Source: an uncultured Bacteroidales bacterium
GTDB lineage: Bacteria > Bacteroidota > Bacteroidia > Bacteroidales > P3
DNA length: 9,834 nucleotides
NCBI GenBank assembly: GCA_947177845.1
Contig: CAMWVZ010000028.1
Coordinates: forward strand, 1-9,834
Reading direction: 5' to 3'
The translations under genes were made by a program, and so were the position numbers. Positions 1 through 7,623 of the stretch are shown in pieces. Positions within the stretch are counted from its first letter, which is position 1. Each line of letters starts with the position of its first letter. The notes under the pieces are model-generated. The model had not been told where the DNA came from and did not search any database. It saw only the letters and a program-made list of their open reading frames with translations.

Positions 1-1664
1 CCGAGATCCAGCACACAGGCTCCGGTATGGTTCAGCACCTGAACACGCACCATGGTGGTCTTTTCGGCGGTAAAGGAGATTTCGGCACGGTCTTTGGCCG
101 GATTGGGACGGAGGGTGAGCGTTTCGACCTTTTCCGTTTTTCCGTTGGCGGCGTTCTCGCGGGTATCGAGCATAATCACCACGCTGTCGGCATATTTGCC
201 GTCGTGGCGATAGAACTCCTGCCCCTGCGATACAAAGTTGATGTTGCCGGCACCGGATTTGTTGTTGATACCGTCGCCCGATTTGTCGTAAACGGTAAGT
301 ACATAGCAACCTTTCTCCAAGTTCATCGGCGTGCTGTTGATTTTGCCGCTTGTATTCATGTCGCGGTACGGACCTCCGGTATAGAGTACGGTGTCCTTTT
401 CCGTATCGCGGAAATTCCAAGTGATGTCCGAACCATAGCGGTCCTGTACGATGTTGAGGGTAACGTCCGCATTATGGGTAAAGGCGTAGTGGGCGGAGAT
501 AGCTGCCGTAGCCGTGGAGGTGGCATCGGCTGTATAGGCTTCGCCGTTCACCGCCTTCACTTTGATTTCCACCGATTCCTCGCCGTTAGGTCTAGCGGCG
601 AACGCATCGGTGAGAACGCGGACCGACTCTCCTGCCTTCAGTACGGGCTCGGTCTTGTAGGTGTATTCGGTGTTTCCCCACGAGGTTTGCAGGGAAAAAG
701 TCACTTCCGAGATATCCTTACCCAATTTATTGGCGAAGGTAAACGAAGCCCGTCCGGCCAAAGCGCACGAATAAGAGGGAACACTTTTAGCATCGCTGAT
801 GCTGACTACGGATTCGGGAGCGTTGAGATGCTTGATTTCGGGTTCGCAGGCGCTGAAGATTTCGTATTGGGATTCAGCTACGAACACTACGAAATGTGTG
901 TCGAGCAAATCGAGGGGAATTTCCTTGATTTCTTCGGGAAGAGCCCATTCGTAGATGCGGGTGATGAGGGAATCCTTGCCTATGGCCGTCACGATATCGC
1001 CCTCGAACGGGGTGAGTATATCGCGCAACACATGTAGATGGCGGTAGCGGCCGTCTGTGGTAACTTGGGCGGGGTTGACGCTGGAACCGAGTTGCTGGGC
1101 GATGATTTCGTCTTGAGTCATGGCTACGTGAATACAATTGGTAGTGCCCGAGGGAACGTCCCTTGTGTAGTAGAGCTGCACGGTGAGTTTGAGCTTGCGG
1201 GTGGCCCAATCCAATTCGCCTTTGGCTGCGATGTTCACATATGAATCCATGGCGAAGACTTGTTCCATATAGTTGCCCCATTCCGTTTCACGACTATACT
1301 TGACATCCATATTGTAGGACGCGCCGAATTTATGACGGTTGAGGACAGCCGCAGGATATCCCGGAATCTTGAACAAGGCATTCAAAGTGGTTCCTTTGGT
1401 GATGTTCATATCAGGATCCGTCTTCTCTATGGGAACGGCGTAATTTCCGGCATGAATATTGATAGCGAAAAGCTGACCGGGATATTTCTTGAGTAATGCG
1501 GCTTCGGCCTTGTGCCCGTCGGGACAGTTACCACATCTTACTCCGGTGTATTCCTCTATCACGGCCTTACGTTTTCCGGGCTCTTTGCTCACAAAGACCT
1601 CCTGCGTCTGGGCAATGGCCAAAAGCGGGAAAAGTAAAAACAGTAAACTAAAAACCTTTTTCAT
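1..1664 (-). CDS. Omp28-like secreted protein with CxxC thioredoxin-like domain and T9SS C-terminal sorting domain (3' end outside window)
   Basis: The reverse strand is open from ATG at 1664-1662 to the left edge, giving 554 residues without a stop; the 3' end lies outside the window. Residues 1-18 form a signal peptide (MKK, a Leu/Phe-rich core, cleavage likely after AIA18). A thioredoxin-like region follows, with VIEEYTG and a CGNC motif (C44, C47) and a GYPA turn at 102-105 in the cis-proline position, as in Omp28-related proteins of Porphyromonas and relatives. About 260-500 reads as beta-rich modules, with a GCY...DKSGDGI stretch (D460-I466) typical of secreted Bacteroidota proteins. 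From about 516 a LxPNPAxD motif (P520-N521-P522) followed by VxVLNHTGACVLDLG matches the first half of a type A T9SS sorting domain. The gene starts 12 bp after tcdA, so it is probably cotranscribed. I infer an outer-membrane or surface-anchored product; its substrate is unknown. No clear Shine-Dalgarno precedes the ATG. Confidence 0.88.
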   Translation of the reverse strand, partial: MKKVFSLLFLLFPLLAIAQTQEVFVSKEPGKRKAVIEEYTGVRCGNCPDGHKAEAALLKKYPGQLFAINIHAGNYAVPIEKTDPDMNITKGTTLNALFKIPGYPAAVLNRHKFGASYNMDVKYSRETEWGNYMEQVFAMDSYVNIAAKGELDWATRKLKLTVQLYYTRDVPSGTTNCIHVAMTQDEIIAQQLGSSVNPAQVTTDGRYRHLHVLRDILTPFEGDIVTAIGKDSLITRIYEWALPEEIKEIPLDLLDTHFVVFVAESQYEIFSACEPEIKHLNAPESVVSISDAKSVPSYSCALAGRASFTFANKLGKDISEVTFSLQTSWGNTEYTYKTEPVLKAGESVRVLTDAFAARPNGEESVEIKVKAVNGEAYTADATSTATAAISAHYAFTHNADVTLNIVQDRYGSDITWNFRDTEKDTVLYTGGPYRDMNTSGKINSTPMNLEKGCYVLTVYDKSGDGINNKSGAGNINFVSQGQEFYRHDGKYADSVVIMLDTRENAANGKTEKVETLTLRPNPAKDRAEISFTAEKTTMVRVQVLNHTGACVLDL

Positions 1665-1676
1665 GGTAATATGATG

Positions 1677-2516
1677 TTAGTTGTTATATACGTCTTCTTC
1701 AGACTTGCGAATATACGAAATTTTACGGCGAATGGAAAGGGGAACAGGTAAATCCGAGCTGACTTTCTCCCCGCACAATTCGCGAATCACCACCGACGCG
1801 CACAGACAACCCGCTATGGAGGGCATATACGACACCGTTCCCACCCGCGATTTCTTGTTTTCCTCGTCCTGCACCTCGCACACGGCGCTTTCGCGTACCC
1901 TTTCGGGCGAAAAGACGCTTTGAATGCCTGTATATACGCCCAATTTATGCAGGCGTTTGCGCAAGACGTCGGCCAAAGGGCAGTTGTAGGTTTGCGAAAT
2001 GTCGCAGACGGTAAGTTGCGAAGGGTCGGTCTTGCCGCCGGTACCCATGGCGCTCACCACCCTCAAACCCAAATGCGAACAATGATAAAGCAGATAGATT
2101 TTGGGCGAGAGGGTGTCGATGGCATCCACCACATAGTCGAATTTCTCGCTTTGAAGCAAGTCTATCATGGGCTGATCCTTGAGATAGCGGCAGACGACGT
2201 CGAGCTTCAGCTCGGGGTTGATGTCGAGCAGGCGTTCCCCGATAACCTCGGCCTTAAAACGCCCCAACGTGGAATGCAGGGCGGGAAGCTGGCGATTGAG
2301 ATTGGATGCGTGCAGACGGTCGCCGTCCACAATCACCATACGGCCCACACCCGCGCGGGCGATGCATTCGGCGGCATAGGCTCCCACGCCGCCCAAGCCT
2401 ATCACCAACACCGAGGCACGGCGCAAGGTTTCCACGGCCTCGCTTCCCAACAAAAGGCGGGTGCGCGATTGCGGATCTTCCTCGGTGCAGGCCTGCTTTT
2501 TTTCCTCGCTATTCAT
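1677..2516 (-). CDS. tcdA: tRNA threonylcarbamoyladenosine dehydratase TcdA (CsdL/YgdL, E1-like ThiF family)
   Basis: This 279-residue cytoplasmic enzyme should carry out the ATP-dependent cyclisation of t6A to ct6A at position 37 of ANN-decoding tRNAs. The ThiF/E1-like fold is clear: a nucleotide-binding GLGGVG loop at 40-45, the IVDGD strand at 62-66, the NLNRQ motif at 72-76 contacting ATP phosphates, K88 in GRFKAE, and the DAIDT motif at 131-135. The length is close to E. coli TcdA (about 268). The absence of the CxxC zinc pairs of MoeB/ThiF and the whole-length similarity favour TcdA over sulfur-carrier activating enzymes. The first about 16 residues are charged and variable, so a later start is possible. 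Its ATG lies inside the last codons of the upstream protease gene (ATGAATAG overlap, 2509-2516), which implies translational coupling. No sulfur-relay partner (csdA/csdE) is seen nearby. Confidence 0.93.
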   Translation of the reverse strand: MNSEEKKQACTEEDPQSRTRLLLGSEAVETLRRASVLVIGLGGVGAYAAECIARAGVGRMVIVDGDRLHASNLNRQLPALHSTLGRFKAEVIGERLLDINPELKLDVVCRYLKDQPMIDLLQSEKFDYVVDAIDTLSPKIYLLYHCSHLGLRVVSAMGTGGKTDPSQLTVCDISQTYNCPLADVLRKRLHKLGVYTGIQSVFSPERVRESAVCEVQDEENKKSRVGTVSYMPSIAGCLCASVVIRELCGEKVSSDLPVPLSIRRKISYIRKSEEDVYNN

Positions 2517-4344
2517 GAATGCCCGATTTCTCGAAAAGTTTCTTGTCGTCCAATACCTTCACGGCGCGTTCAAAGGCTTCGTCCACCTCGCAGGCCACTT
2601 GGTAGTAGTATTCCGAACCATAGAGACGCTGCGCCAGAAGAGCCTTGATCTGCACACGCAGATAGCGGTCGGAAATGCGGGCGTATTGTTCCTGCGCCTC
2701 GTCTTCCTCCTGCGCCTTTTCGCTCAGCCACGTTTTCATCCTTTCCTCATCCCACAGCACCCGCGTCATATAATCGGTATAGCTTCCAGAGGCTTTGAGC
2801 GTGGTGTCGGCTTTCATTTCCTTGAGCATATTCTGCAGGAACTCATCGGCGCGGCTCTGCCTGAAATTGATGTGCCGCACGCCGTTGTCCTGTGCGAAGG
2901 CATAGAAATCGGTCATGAAGGCATCGTCCACCTCAAAGTTTTTCTTGAAACTCTTGAAGTCGGGATAGCGTTGCAAAAGGTCGGCGCGACGGGTGTCGAG
3001 GGTCTGCATGACGAATTTATTGAGAATGTTCTTGCTGCGCAGGGCGATATAATAATCTCCGGCCCGTTGGGTGTCGACGGGTACGAAGATGTCGGGCACG
3101 ATGCCGCCGCCTCCGTACACCGCGCGGCCTCCCGAAGTCTGAAAGCGCAGGGAATCGGGCAGCTTTATGGAGTCGGGGTGAATCATCTCGCCGTGCTGAT
3201 AGCGGTTCATGATGTCTTTGTAGTAGGCGTCGAGGCCGTCTTTATAGGGCTTCTGTATGCATCGGCCCGAGGGAGTGTAGTAGCGGGCAATGGTGAGCCG
3301 CACGTTTGATTTGTCGGGCAAATCGAAGGGCCTTTGCACCAATCCCTTGCCATAGGAGCGCCGACCTACCACGAGCGCACGGTCGAGGTCTTGCAGGGCT
3401 CCCGACACGATTTCGCTGGCCGAAGCCGAGCCTTCGTCAATCATCACCACCATACGCCCTTTCGTGAACGTGCCGTTGGCCTTGGAGCGGAATTCCTGAC
3501 GGGGTTGCGCCTTGCCTTCCATATAAACGATAAGTTTGTCTTTGGGCAGGAATTCGTCGGCCAAATCTACGGCGATATCTAAATATCCGCCTGTATTTCC
3601 CCGCAAGTCGAGAATGAGATTCTGCATACCCTGCGCCTTGAGTTCGGTCAAGGCCTGCTTCACCTCCTCGGCGCTGCTGCGGGCGAAACGGTTCAACTGG
3701 ATATAACCGTCCTTCTTGTTGACCATGAAGTAGGTGCTTACGCTGTTGATGGGAATTTTGTCGCGGATAATCTCGAACACGATTTCGCCTTCGTGTCCGT
3801 GGCGAATCACACCCACCTCCACCTTGGTGCCTTTCTTTCCGCGCAGATGCTTGAATACGAAATCGGTGGTGGCGTTCTTTCCCGTGGCGTCGAGGGTGTC
3901 TATCCGCACGATACGGTCGCCCGAAAGCACGCCTACCTTTTCGGAAGGCCCTCCGGAAATCACCTCCACAACCACGATACTGTCGGCGTGAATCTGAAAC
4001 GAAACGCCGATGCCGTCGAAATTACCCACCAAGGGTTCGTTGGCTTTTTCCACCTCCTTGGCGGGAATGAAGGCCGAGTGCGGGTCGAGCTGTTCGAGCA
4101 TCTCCACGATGCCTTTCTCCACAATGGGCGACATGTCGATGTCTTCCACGTAGGCGTAGCGGATCATCTGCAGGAGCGTACCCATTTTGTTCTCCACCAA
4201 ATTCGGACTGTTGTGGGGCAGGGGCTCCGCGGCGTTTTTGTGGGTGCGTGCCTTCTCCTGAGCATGGAGGGACGCGGGAACAAGGCTTGCTGTCGTTAAA
4301 ATCGAGCAAGCGATCAGCGAAATCGGCAATCTGAAAAATCGCAT
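2509..4344 (-). CDS. S41 family carboxy-terminal processing protease (Prc/CtpA type) with PDZ domain
   Basis: This 611-residue protein is predicted to be a periplasmic serine protease that recognises protein C-termini. Residues 1-28 are a signal peptide (cleavage likely after SLHA28). A short helical region precedes a PDZ domain at about 105-190 (GNFDGIGV start, then SGGPSEKVGVLSGDRI). The peptidase domain follows, with LDLRGNTGG at 245-253 and the catalytic Ser-Lys pair: S308 in GSASASE and K333 in YGKG, with Q337 after it. The 25-residue Ser-to-Lys spacing equals that of E. coli Prc (S430/K455). After about 420 comes a charged, mostly helical tail of about 190 residues, common in Bacteroidota members. 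It heads the leftward cluster with tcdA. A -7 box lies at 4367-4374 and no strong ribosome-binding sequence is seen. It is divergent from mltD, and Prc proteases are known to control wall hydrolases in E. coli. The exact orthology (Prc or CtpA) is unresolved. Confidence 0.95.
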   Translation of the reverse strand: MRFFRLPISLIACSILTTASLVPASLHAQEKARTHKNAAEPLPHNSPNLVENKMGTLLQMIRYAYVEDIDMSPIVEKGIVEMLEQLDPHSAFIPAKEVEKANEPLVGNFDGIGVSFQIHADSIVVVEVISGGPSEKVGVLSGDRIVRIDTLDATGKNATTDFVFKHLRGKKGTKVEVGVIRHGHEGEIVFEIIRDKIPINSVSTYFMVNKKDGYIQLNRFARSSAEEVKQALTELKAQGMQNLILDLRGNTGGYLDIAVDLADEFLPKDKLIVYMEGKAQPRQEFRSKANGTFTKGRMVVMIDEGSASASEIVSGALQDLDRALVVGRRSYGKGLVQRPFDLPDKSNVRLTIARYYTPSGRCIQKPYKDGLDAYYKDIMNRYQHGEMIHPDSIKLPDSLRFQTSGGRAVYGGGGIVPDIFVPVDTQRAGDYYIALRSKNILNKFVMQTLDTRRADLLQRYPDFKSFKKNFEVDDAFMTDFYAFAQDNGVRHINFRQSRADEFLQNMLKEMKADTTLKASGSYTDYMTRVLWDEERMKTWLSEKAQEEDEAQEQYARISDRYLRVQIKALLAQRLYGSEYYYQVACEVDEAFERAVKVLDDKKLFEKSGIHE

Positions 4345-4366
4345 GGTCCGTAATTTTTACAAAAGA

Positions 4367-4374
4367 CAAATGTA
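4367..4374 (-). promoter_or_regulatory. Bacteroidota -7 promoter element for the protease-tcdA-omp28 cluster
   Basis: Read on the reverse strand this is TACATTTG, a full match to the Bacteroidota sigma-ABfr -7 consensus TAnnTTTG. It lies 22 bases before the protease ATG at 4344, which would give a leader of roughly 15-18 nt. No convincing TTTG -33 element is seen at the usual spacing, so the match rests on the -7 box and its position. The box is only 11 bp from the opposing box for mltD. Confidence 0.55.
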
Positions 4375-4385
4375 GTGGAATTTTG

Positions 4386-4393
4386 TATCTTTG
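4386..4393 (+). promoter_or_regulatory. Bacteroidota -7 promoter element for the mltD cluster
   Basis: TATCTTTG is a full match to TAnnTTTG and continues as TATCTTTGC, a frequent form in this phylum. Only 10 bases separate it from the mltD ATG at 4404. Transcription would therefore start about 3-6 nt before the ATG, giving an almost leaderless mRNA. No good -33 TTTG is visible upstream. The element overlaps the region from which RNA polymerase would start leftward, so the two promoters probably compete. Confidence 0.6.
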
Positions 4394-4403
4394 CGAGTTT
4401 GCC

Positions 4404-6038
4404 ATGCAGAAAAGAAAGCCTATCATACTACTTTTAAGCATTCTCCTTGCGGGAACGGCCTCGTGTTTCACGCCTTCGCAGGCGAGGGTGCGGACACGGA
4501 CAACCGCCCCCGTCCATGCCGTTGCGGACACCGCGGGCGGCAGGACGGAGAAGGTGGCGCCGCAGGTGCGGCACATCAGCCGCGAGGACAGTATTTCCAA
4601 CCGGTTGGTGGAGGAATTTTTCCTTTCGGGGCAGTTGAGGTTTTTCGACAAGAACTACCGCAAGGAACAAGACAGCGCCGCGGCGGCGAGGGTGCAGGAA
4701 AGAGCTTCGCTGGGAGGCGACATTCCCTACTACAACGAGGCGGATTCCGTCTACAAGGCCCGTTTGGAGAGCCTCAGCGAAGGGCTTGTGGTCAAGCTGC
4801 CCTACAATCAGAAGGTGCGCAACTACATCGACGTATATGTGAACAAACGTCGCCAGCAGGTGGATGTGATGCTGGCGCTGTCGCAATACTATTTTCCTGT
4901 TTTCGAGCAGGCTATGGAACGCAACGGCGTGCCGCAGGAACTCAAATATCTCGCTATTATCGAATCGGCGCTCAATCCGAGGGCGGTATCGCGCGTGGGG
5001 GCCTCGGGACCGTGGCAGTTCATGTATCAGACAGGCAAGATGTATGGCCTGCAAATCAGTCAGACCGTAGATGAACGGCTCGACCCGGCCAAGGCGAGCG
5101 ATGCGGCGGCCCGTTATCTCAAAACCCTCTACGACAATTTCGGCGATTGGATATTGGCTATCGCGGCCTATAACTGCGGTCCGGGCAATGTGAACAAGGC
5201 TATCCGCAAGGCGCAGGGGAAAACCGATTTTTGGCAGATCTATCCTTTCCTGCCGCGCGAAACACGGGGTTATGTACCGGCTTTCATCGGTGCCACCTAT
5301 GTGATGAACTACTATAAGGAATACGGTTTCGAGGAACCTCTCAATATCCCTCTTCTCACCGATACCTTGATGATTGAACAGGATTTGAACCTGAATGTGG
5401 TGGCCGAGAAACTGGATATTCCCATTCAGGTGATTCGCGACCTCAATCCCCAATATAAGCGGGATGTGATTCCGGGCAACACCGATTATTACAGTCTGCG
5501 GCTTCCCGTCAACTTTGTCGTGAAATTCATGGAAAACGAAACGGATATCTTCGCCGATTCGGCCAATGTGATTCCTTCCACGCCCGTCCGCTTCCCCTAT
5601 CGGGTGCAGAGAGGGCAGACCCTTTCGGGCATCGCTTCGAAATTCCATGTGAGCGTGGCGCAGATTAAAGAGTGGAATAATTTGAATACCACTACGATAT
5701 TTCCTAATCAGATTCTCTATATCTATACCGACGACCGCCCGGTCAAGAACGGTTCCTCCTTGCGTTTCCCCGCCGACCAAGCCGCTGTATCCTCTTCGGG
5801 AAAGGTGAATATGACCACCACGCGGCCGCGCGACAACACGCCGGTGAGCAAGAGCCCTTCGCAAATCGAAATGGAGAAGCACAAGACGTCCTATCACACG
5901 GTGCGAAAGGGCGAAACCCTTTATTCCATTTCCAAGCGCTATCCGGGTTCCACGGTCAACGGCATCATCAAGAGCAACAATCTGAACAAAAAGGGCATCA
6001 TCTATCCCGGACAGGTTTTGGAGGTAAAACAGTATTAG
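4404..6038 (+). CDS. mltD: MltD-like membrane-bound lytic murein transglycosylase with LysM repeats
   Basis: This 544-residue envelope enzyme is predicted to cleave the MurNAc-GlcNAc bond of peptidoglycan with 1,6-anhydro product formation. A hydrophobic leader (7-20) ends at C21 (GTASC); Thr at -3 makes this a loose lipobox, so it is either a lipoprotein, as MltD is in E. coli, or a secreted protein. The SLT domain spans about 155-305, with catalytic E187 in IIESALNP, ASGPWQFM at 200-207 and AAYNCGPGNV at 254-263, all family 1 signatures. Residues 326-368 form a degenerate LysM-like module. Two clear LysM domains follow at about 399-441 (YRVQRGQTLSGIA) and 498-542 (HTVRKGETLYSIS), joined by a Ser/Thr-rich linker. 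The ATG at 4404 was chosen because it starts right at the signal peptide; a TTG at 4383 would lie upstream of the likely transcription start. It heads the rightward cluster, 7 bp before the SGNH gene. Confidence 0.93.
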   Translation: MQKRKPIILLLSILLAGTASCFTPSQARVRTRTTAPVHAVADTAGGRTEKVAPQVRHISREDSISNRLVEEFFLSGQLRFFDKNYRKEQDSAAAARVQERASLGGDIPYYNEADSVYKARLESLSEGLVVKLPYNQKVRNYIDVYVNKRRQQVDVMLALSQYYFPVFEQAMERNGVPQELKYLAIIESALNPRAVSRVGASGPWQFMYQTGKMYGLQISQTVDERLDPAKASDAAARYLKTLYDNFGDWILAIAAYNCGPGNVNKAIRKAQGKTDFWQIYPFLPRETRGYVPAFIGATYVMNYYKEYGFEEPLNIPLLTDTLMIEQDLNLNVVAEKLDIPIQVIRDLNPQYKRDVIPGNTDYYSLRLPVNFVVKFMENETDIFADSANVIPSTPVRFPYRVQRGQTLSGIASKFHVSVAQIKEWNNLNTTTIFPNQILYIYTDDRPVKNGSSLRFPADQAAVSSSGKVNMTTTRPRDNTPVSKSPSQIEMEKHKTSYHTVRKGETLYSISKRYPGSTVNGIIKSNNLNKKGIIYPGQVLEVKQY

Positions 6039-6045
6039 CGTTGCC

Positions 6046-7620
6046 ATGAAGCCCTTTCGCAGTTTTTTATTCTTAGCGGGAATCGTGGCGGTGCTTCTGC
6101 TGGCCGACATTTTCGGCAGGCGGGCAGGCTATGAGGGTTTCTTGAATTTGCGAACCGAAAGGGTGGCGTTGTTTTCGCAGGGCCGTTGGCAGGGACTTTG
6201 GCAGGGGCGCGGCAAAGCGTGGGCGCAGGAAGAAGACCGCGAGATATTGAGTCTGCAGGAGGTGTGGGCGCAAGACACGCTGATGAACTTCTACCGTCGG
6301 ATTTATCGTTTGGATGCTGATATTTTCTTGGACGAAGACTTGCAGGGAATACCCGTCACGCCTTTTGAATTCGATTCTTCGCAGACGGGGCGTATGCTTT
6401 TGGACGATTTCTTTGTGAAACTGCTGGTGATGCGTAATCCCGACCATGCCGAAAGTCTGCGGGAATGGTATGCCAAACCCGATTTCTGGACGGAGGCTCT
6501 GGCCTCCAACCGCAAGGATTTCGTGCGGATTTTGCACTTTGGTGATTCTCAGATAGAAAACGACCGCATCACCTCCACCTTACGCCGTTTCTTTCAAGAC
6601 GATTTCGGCGGCAGGGGGCCCGGTCTGCTGCCTCTTTTCGCCTCGTATCACGCCCTGCAACCTACCGTGTCGGGCGCATGGCATACGGTAAAGGCCGAGA
6701 AGAATTCGCGTCGGGGCAACTACGGTATTCATGGAGCCAATCTCACTTGTCCGCCCTTGCAAACCCTCGTGCGCTCCAAGAAGAAGGTGTCGGGCACGCT
6801 CGAATACAAATTTTCCGACTCTTTCGACGCACCTTTCGCAGACGTTCTGGTGCATGCCGACCTTCCCGCTTCAGCCCTGCGCCTTACGGAAGACGGAAAG
6901 CCGGTCCATGCGGTGGATATGCTCGAGACTTTCGGGCAGAAACGCCTCACGTATCCTCTCTCCTTGGGCATCCGCAAACTCGACCTCGAAATGGAGTTGC
7001 GCAAGAACCACACCCTCTATGCGATTGCCGCCAACGACACGGTGGGCGTGAGCGTCGACAACATTGCCGTGCGCGGGGGCGCGGGCACGGTGTTCACGCC
7101 CAACAACCGCCGTTTCCTCACCGACCAATACATGCTTTTGAATACGGGTTTGATTATTTACCAATTCGGGGTGAACGCGCTCAAGAATTCTTCCGCGCAG
7201 AACCACGACTACGGCTATTTCCGTCTATTGCTCCTGCAGGAACTCACCTACATTCGGGCGCAGATGCCCGATGTGCCCGTGATTGTGGTGGGCGTGGCCG
7301 ACAAACCGCAGGGGGGCTTGCGCGCGGGGCAACTTTCGGATGTGGAGCAAATCCGGCGGATTCAAAAGGAAGTGGCCTTTCAAACGGGCTGCATTTATTG
7401 GGATTTGTGTGAAGCGATGGGCGGCAAGAACTCGATGAAACGCTGGGCGGAGGCTTCGCCGGCATTGGTTTCGTCCGACTACGTGCATTTTACCGAGCGC
7501 GGTGCCGAGGTGGCGGGAACCCTCTTCTACAAGGCTTTCCTCAACCACTACCGCGATTTTCTTCTGCGCGAGCGTAAGAGTCTGATGCTCCTGCGCGCCA
7601 AACAATTACAAGGAGAATAG
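6046..7620 (+). CDS. Membrane-anchored SGNH/GDSL-like hydrolase or O-acetyltransferase, partner of the MBOAT protein
   Basis: This 524-residue protein has one N-terminal membrane segment (about 6-22) and a long exported part. SGNH blocks are visible: block I HFGDSQ (nucleophile S168), a probable oxyanion glycine in YGIHGAN (227-232), block III QFGVN (N377) and block V SSDYVH (D478, H481), so the Ser-His-Asp triad is complete. Between blocks II and III lie about 140 residues that read as beta strands, suggesting an inserted carbohydrate-binding-like domain, as in the Neisseria peptidoglycan O-acetylesterase Ape1. Residues about 30-155 are an extra region I do not recognise. It begins 7 bp after mltD and ends 3 bp before the MBOAT gene, so translation is probably coupled. 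The likely role is periplasmic acetyl transfer to, or removal from, a glycan (PatB, AlgX or Ape1 type). The sequence alone does not separate transferase from esterase. No Shine-Dalgarno is seen. Confidence 0.85.
   Translation: MKPFRSFLFLAGIVAVLLLADIFGRRAGYEGFLNLRTERVALFSQGRWQGLWQGRGKAWAQEEDREILSLQEVWAQDTLMNFYRRIYRLDADIFLDEDLQGIPVTPFEFDSSQTGRMLLDDFFVKLLVMRNPDHAESLREWYAKPDFWTEALASNRKDFVRILHFGDSQIENDRITSTLRRFFQDDFGGRGPGLLPLFASYHALQPTVSGAWHTVKAEKNSRRGNYGIHGANLTCPPLQTLVRSKKKVSGTLEYKFSDSFDAPFADVLVHADLPASALRLTEDGKPVHAVDMLETFGQKRLTYPLSLGIRKLDLEMELRKNHTLYAIAANDTVGVSVDNIAVRGGAGTVFTPNNRRFLTDQYMLLNTGLIIYQFGVNALKNSSAQNHDYGYFRLLLLQELTYIRAQMPDVPVIVVGVADKPQGGLRAGQLSDVEQIRRIQKEVAFQTGCIYWDLCEAMGGKNSMKRWAEASPALVSSDYVHFTERGAEVAGTLFYKAFLNHYRDFLLRERKSLMLLRAKQLQGE
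7610..7615 (+). promoter_or_regulatory. Ribosome-binding site for the MBOAT gene
   Basis: AAGGAG lies in the last codons of the SGNH gene, 8 bases before ATG 7624. It fixes the start and is notable because mltD, the SGNH gene and the leftward genes lack such a sequence. Confidence 0.65.
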
Positions 7621-7623
7621 GCT

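Noticed and set aside
27..1037. Long rightward open frame of 336 codons at the left edge
   Set aside because: It is antisense to the Omp28-like gene, whose frame is open for 554 codons with a signal peptide, CxxC motif and T9SS signature. The rightward reading shows no recognisable motif.
4383..4403. TTG start at 4383 extending MltD by 7 residues
   Set aside because: It lies within the -7 promoter sequence and ahead of the signal peptide; ATG 4404 starts directly at MQKRK and the hydrophobic core.
4434..6110. Leftward open frame of 558 codons opposite mltD
   Set aside because: It is rich in His, Arg, Gln and Val and has no motifs, the usual product of reading a moderately GC-rich gene backwards. 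The rightward frame has unmistakable SLT and LysM motifs.
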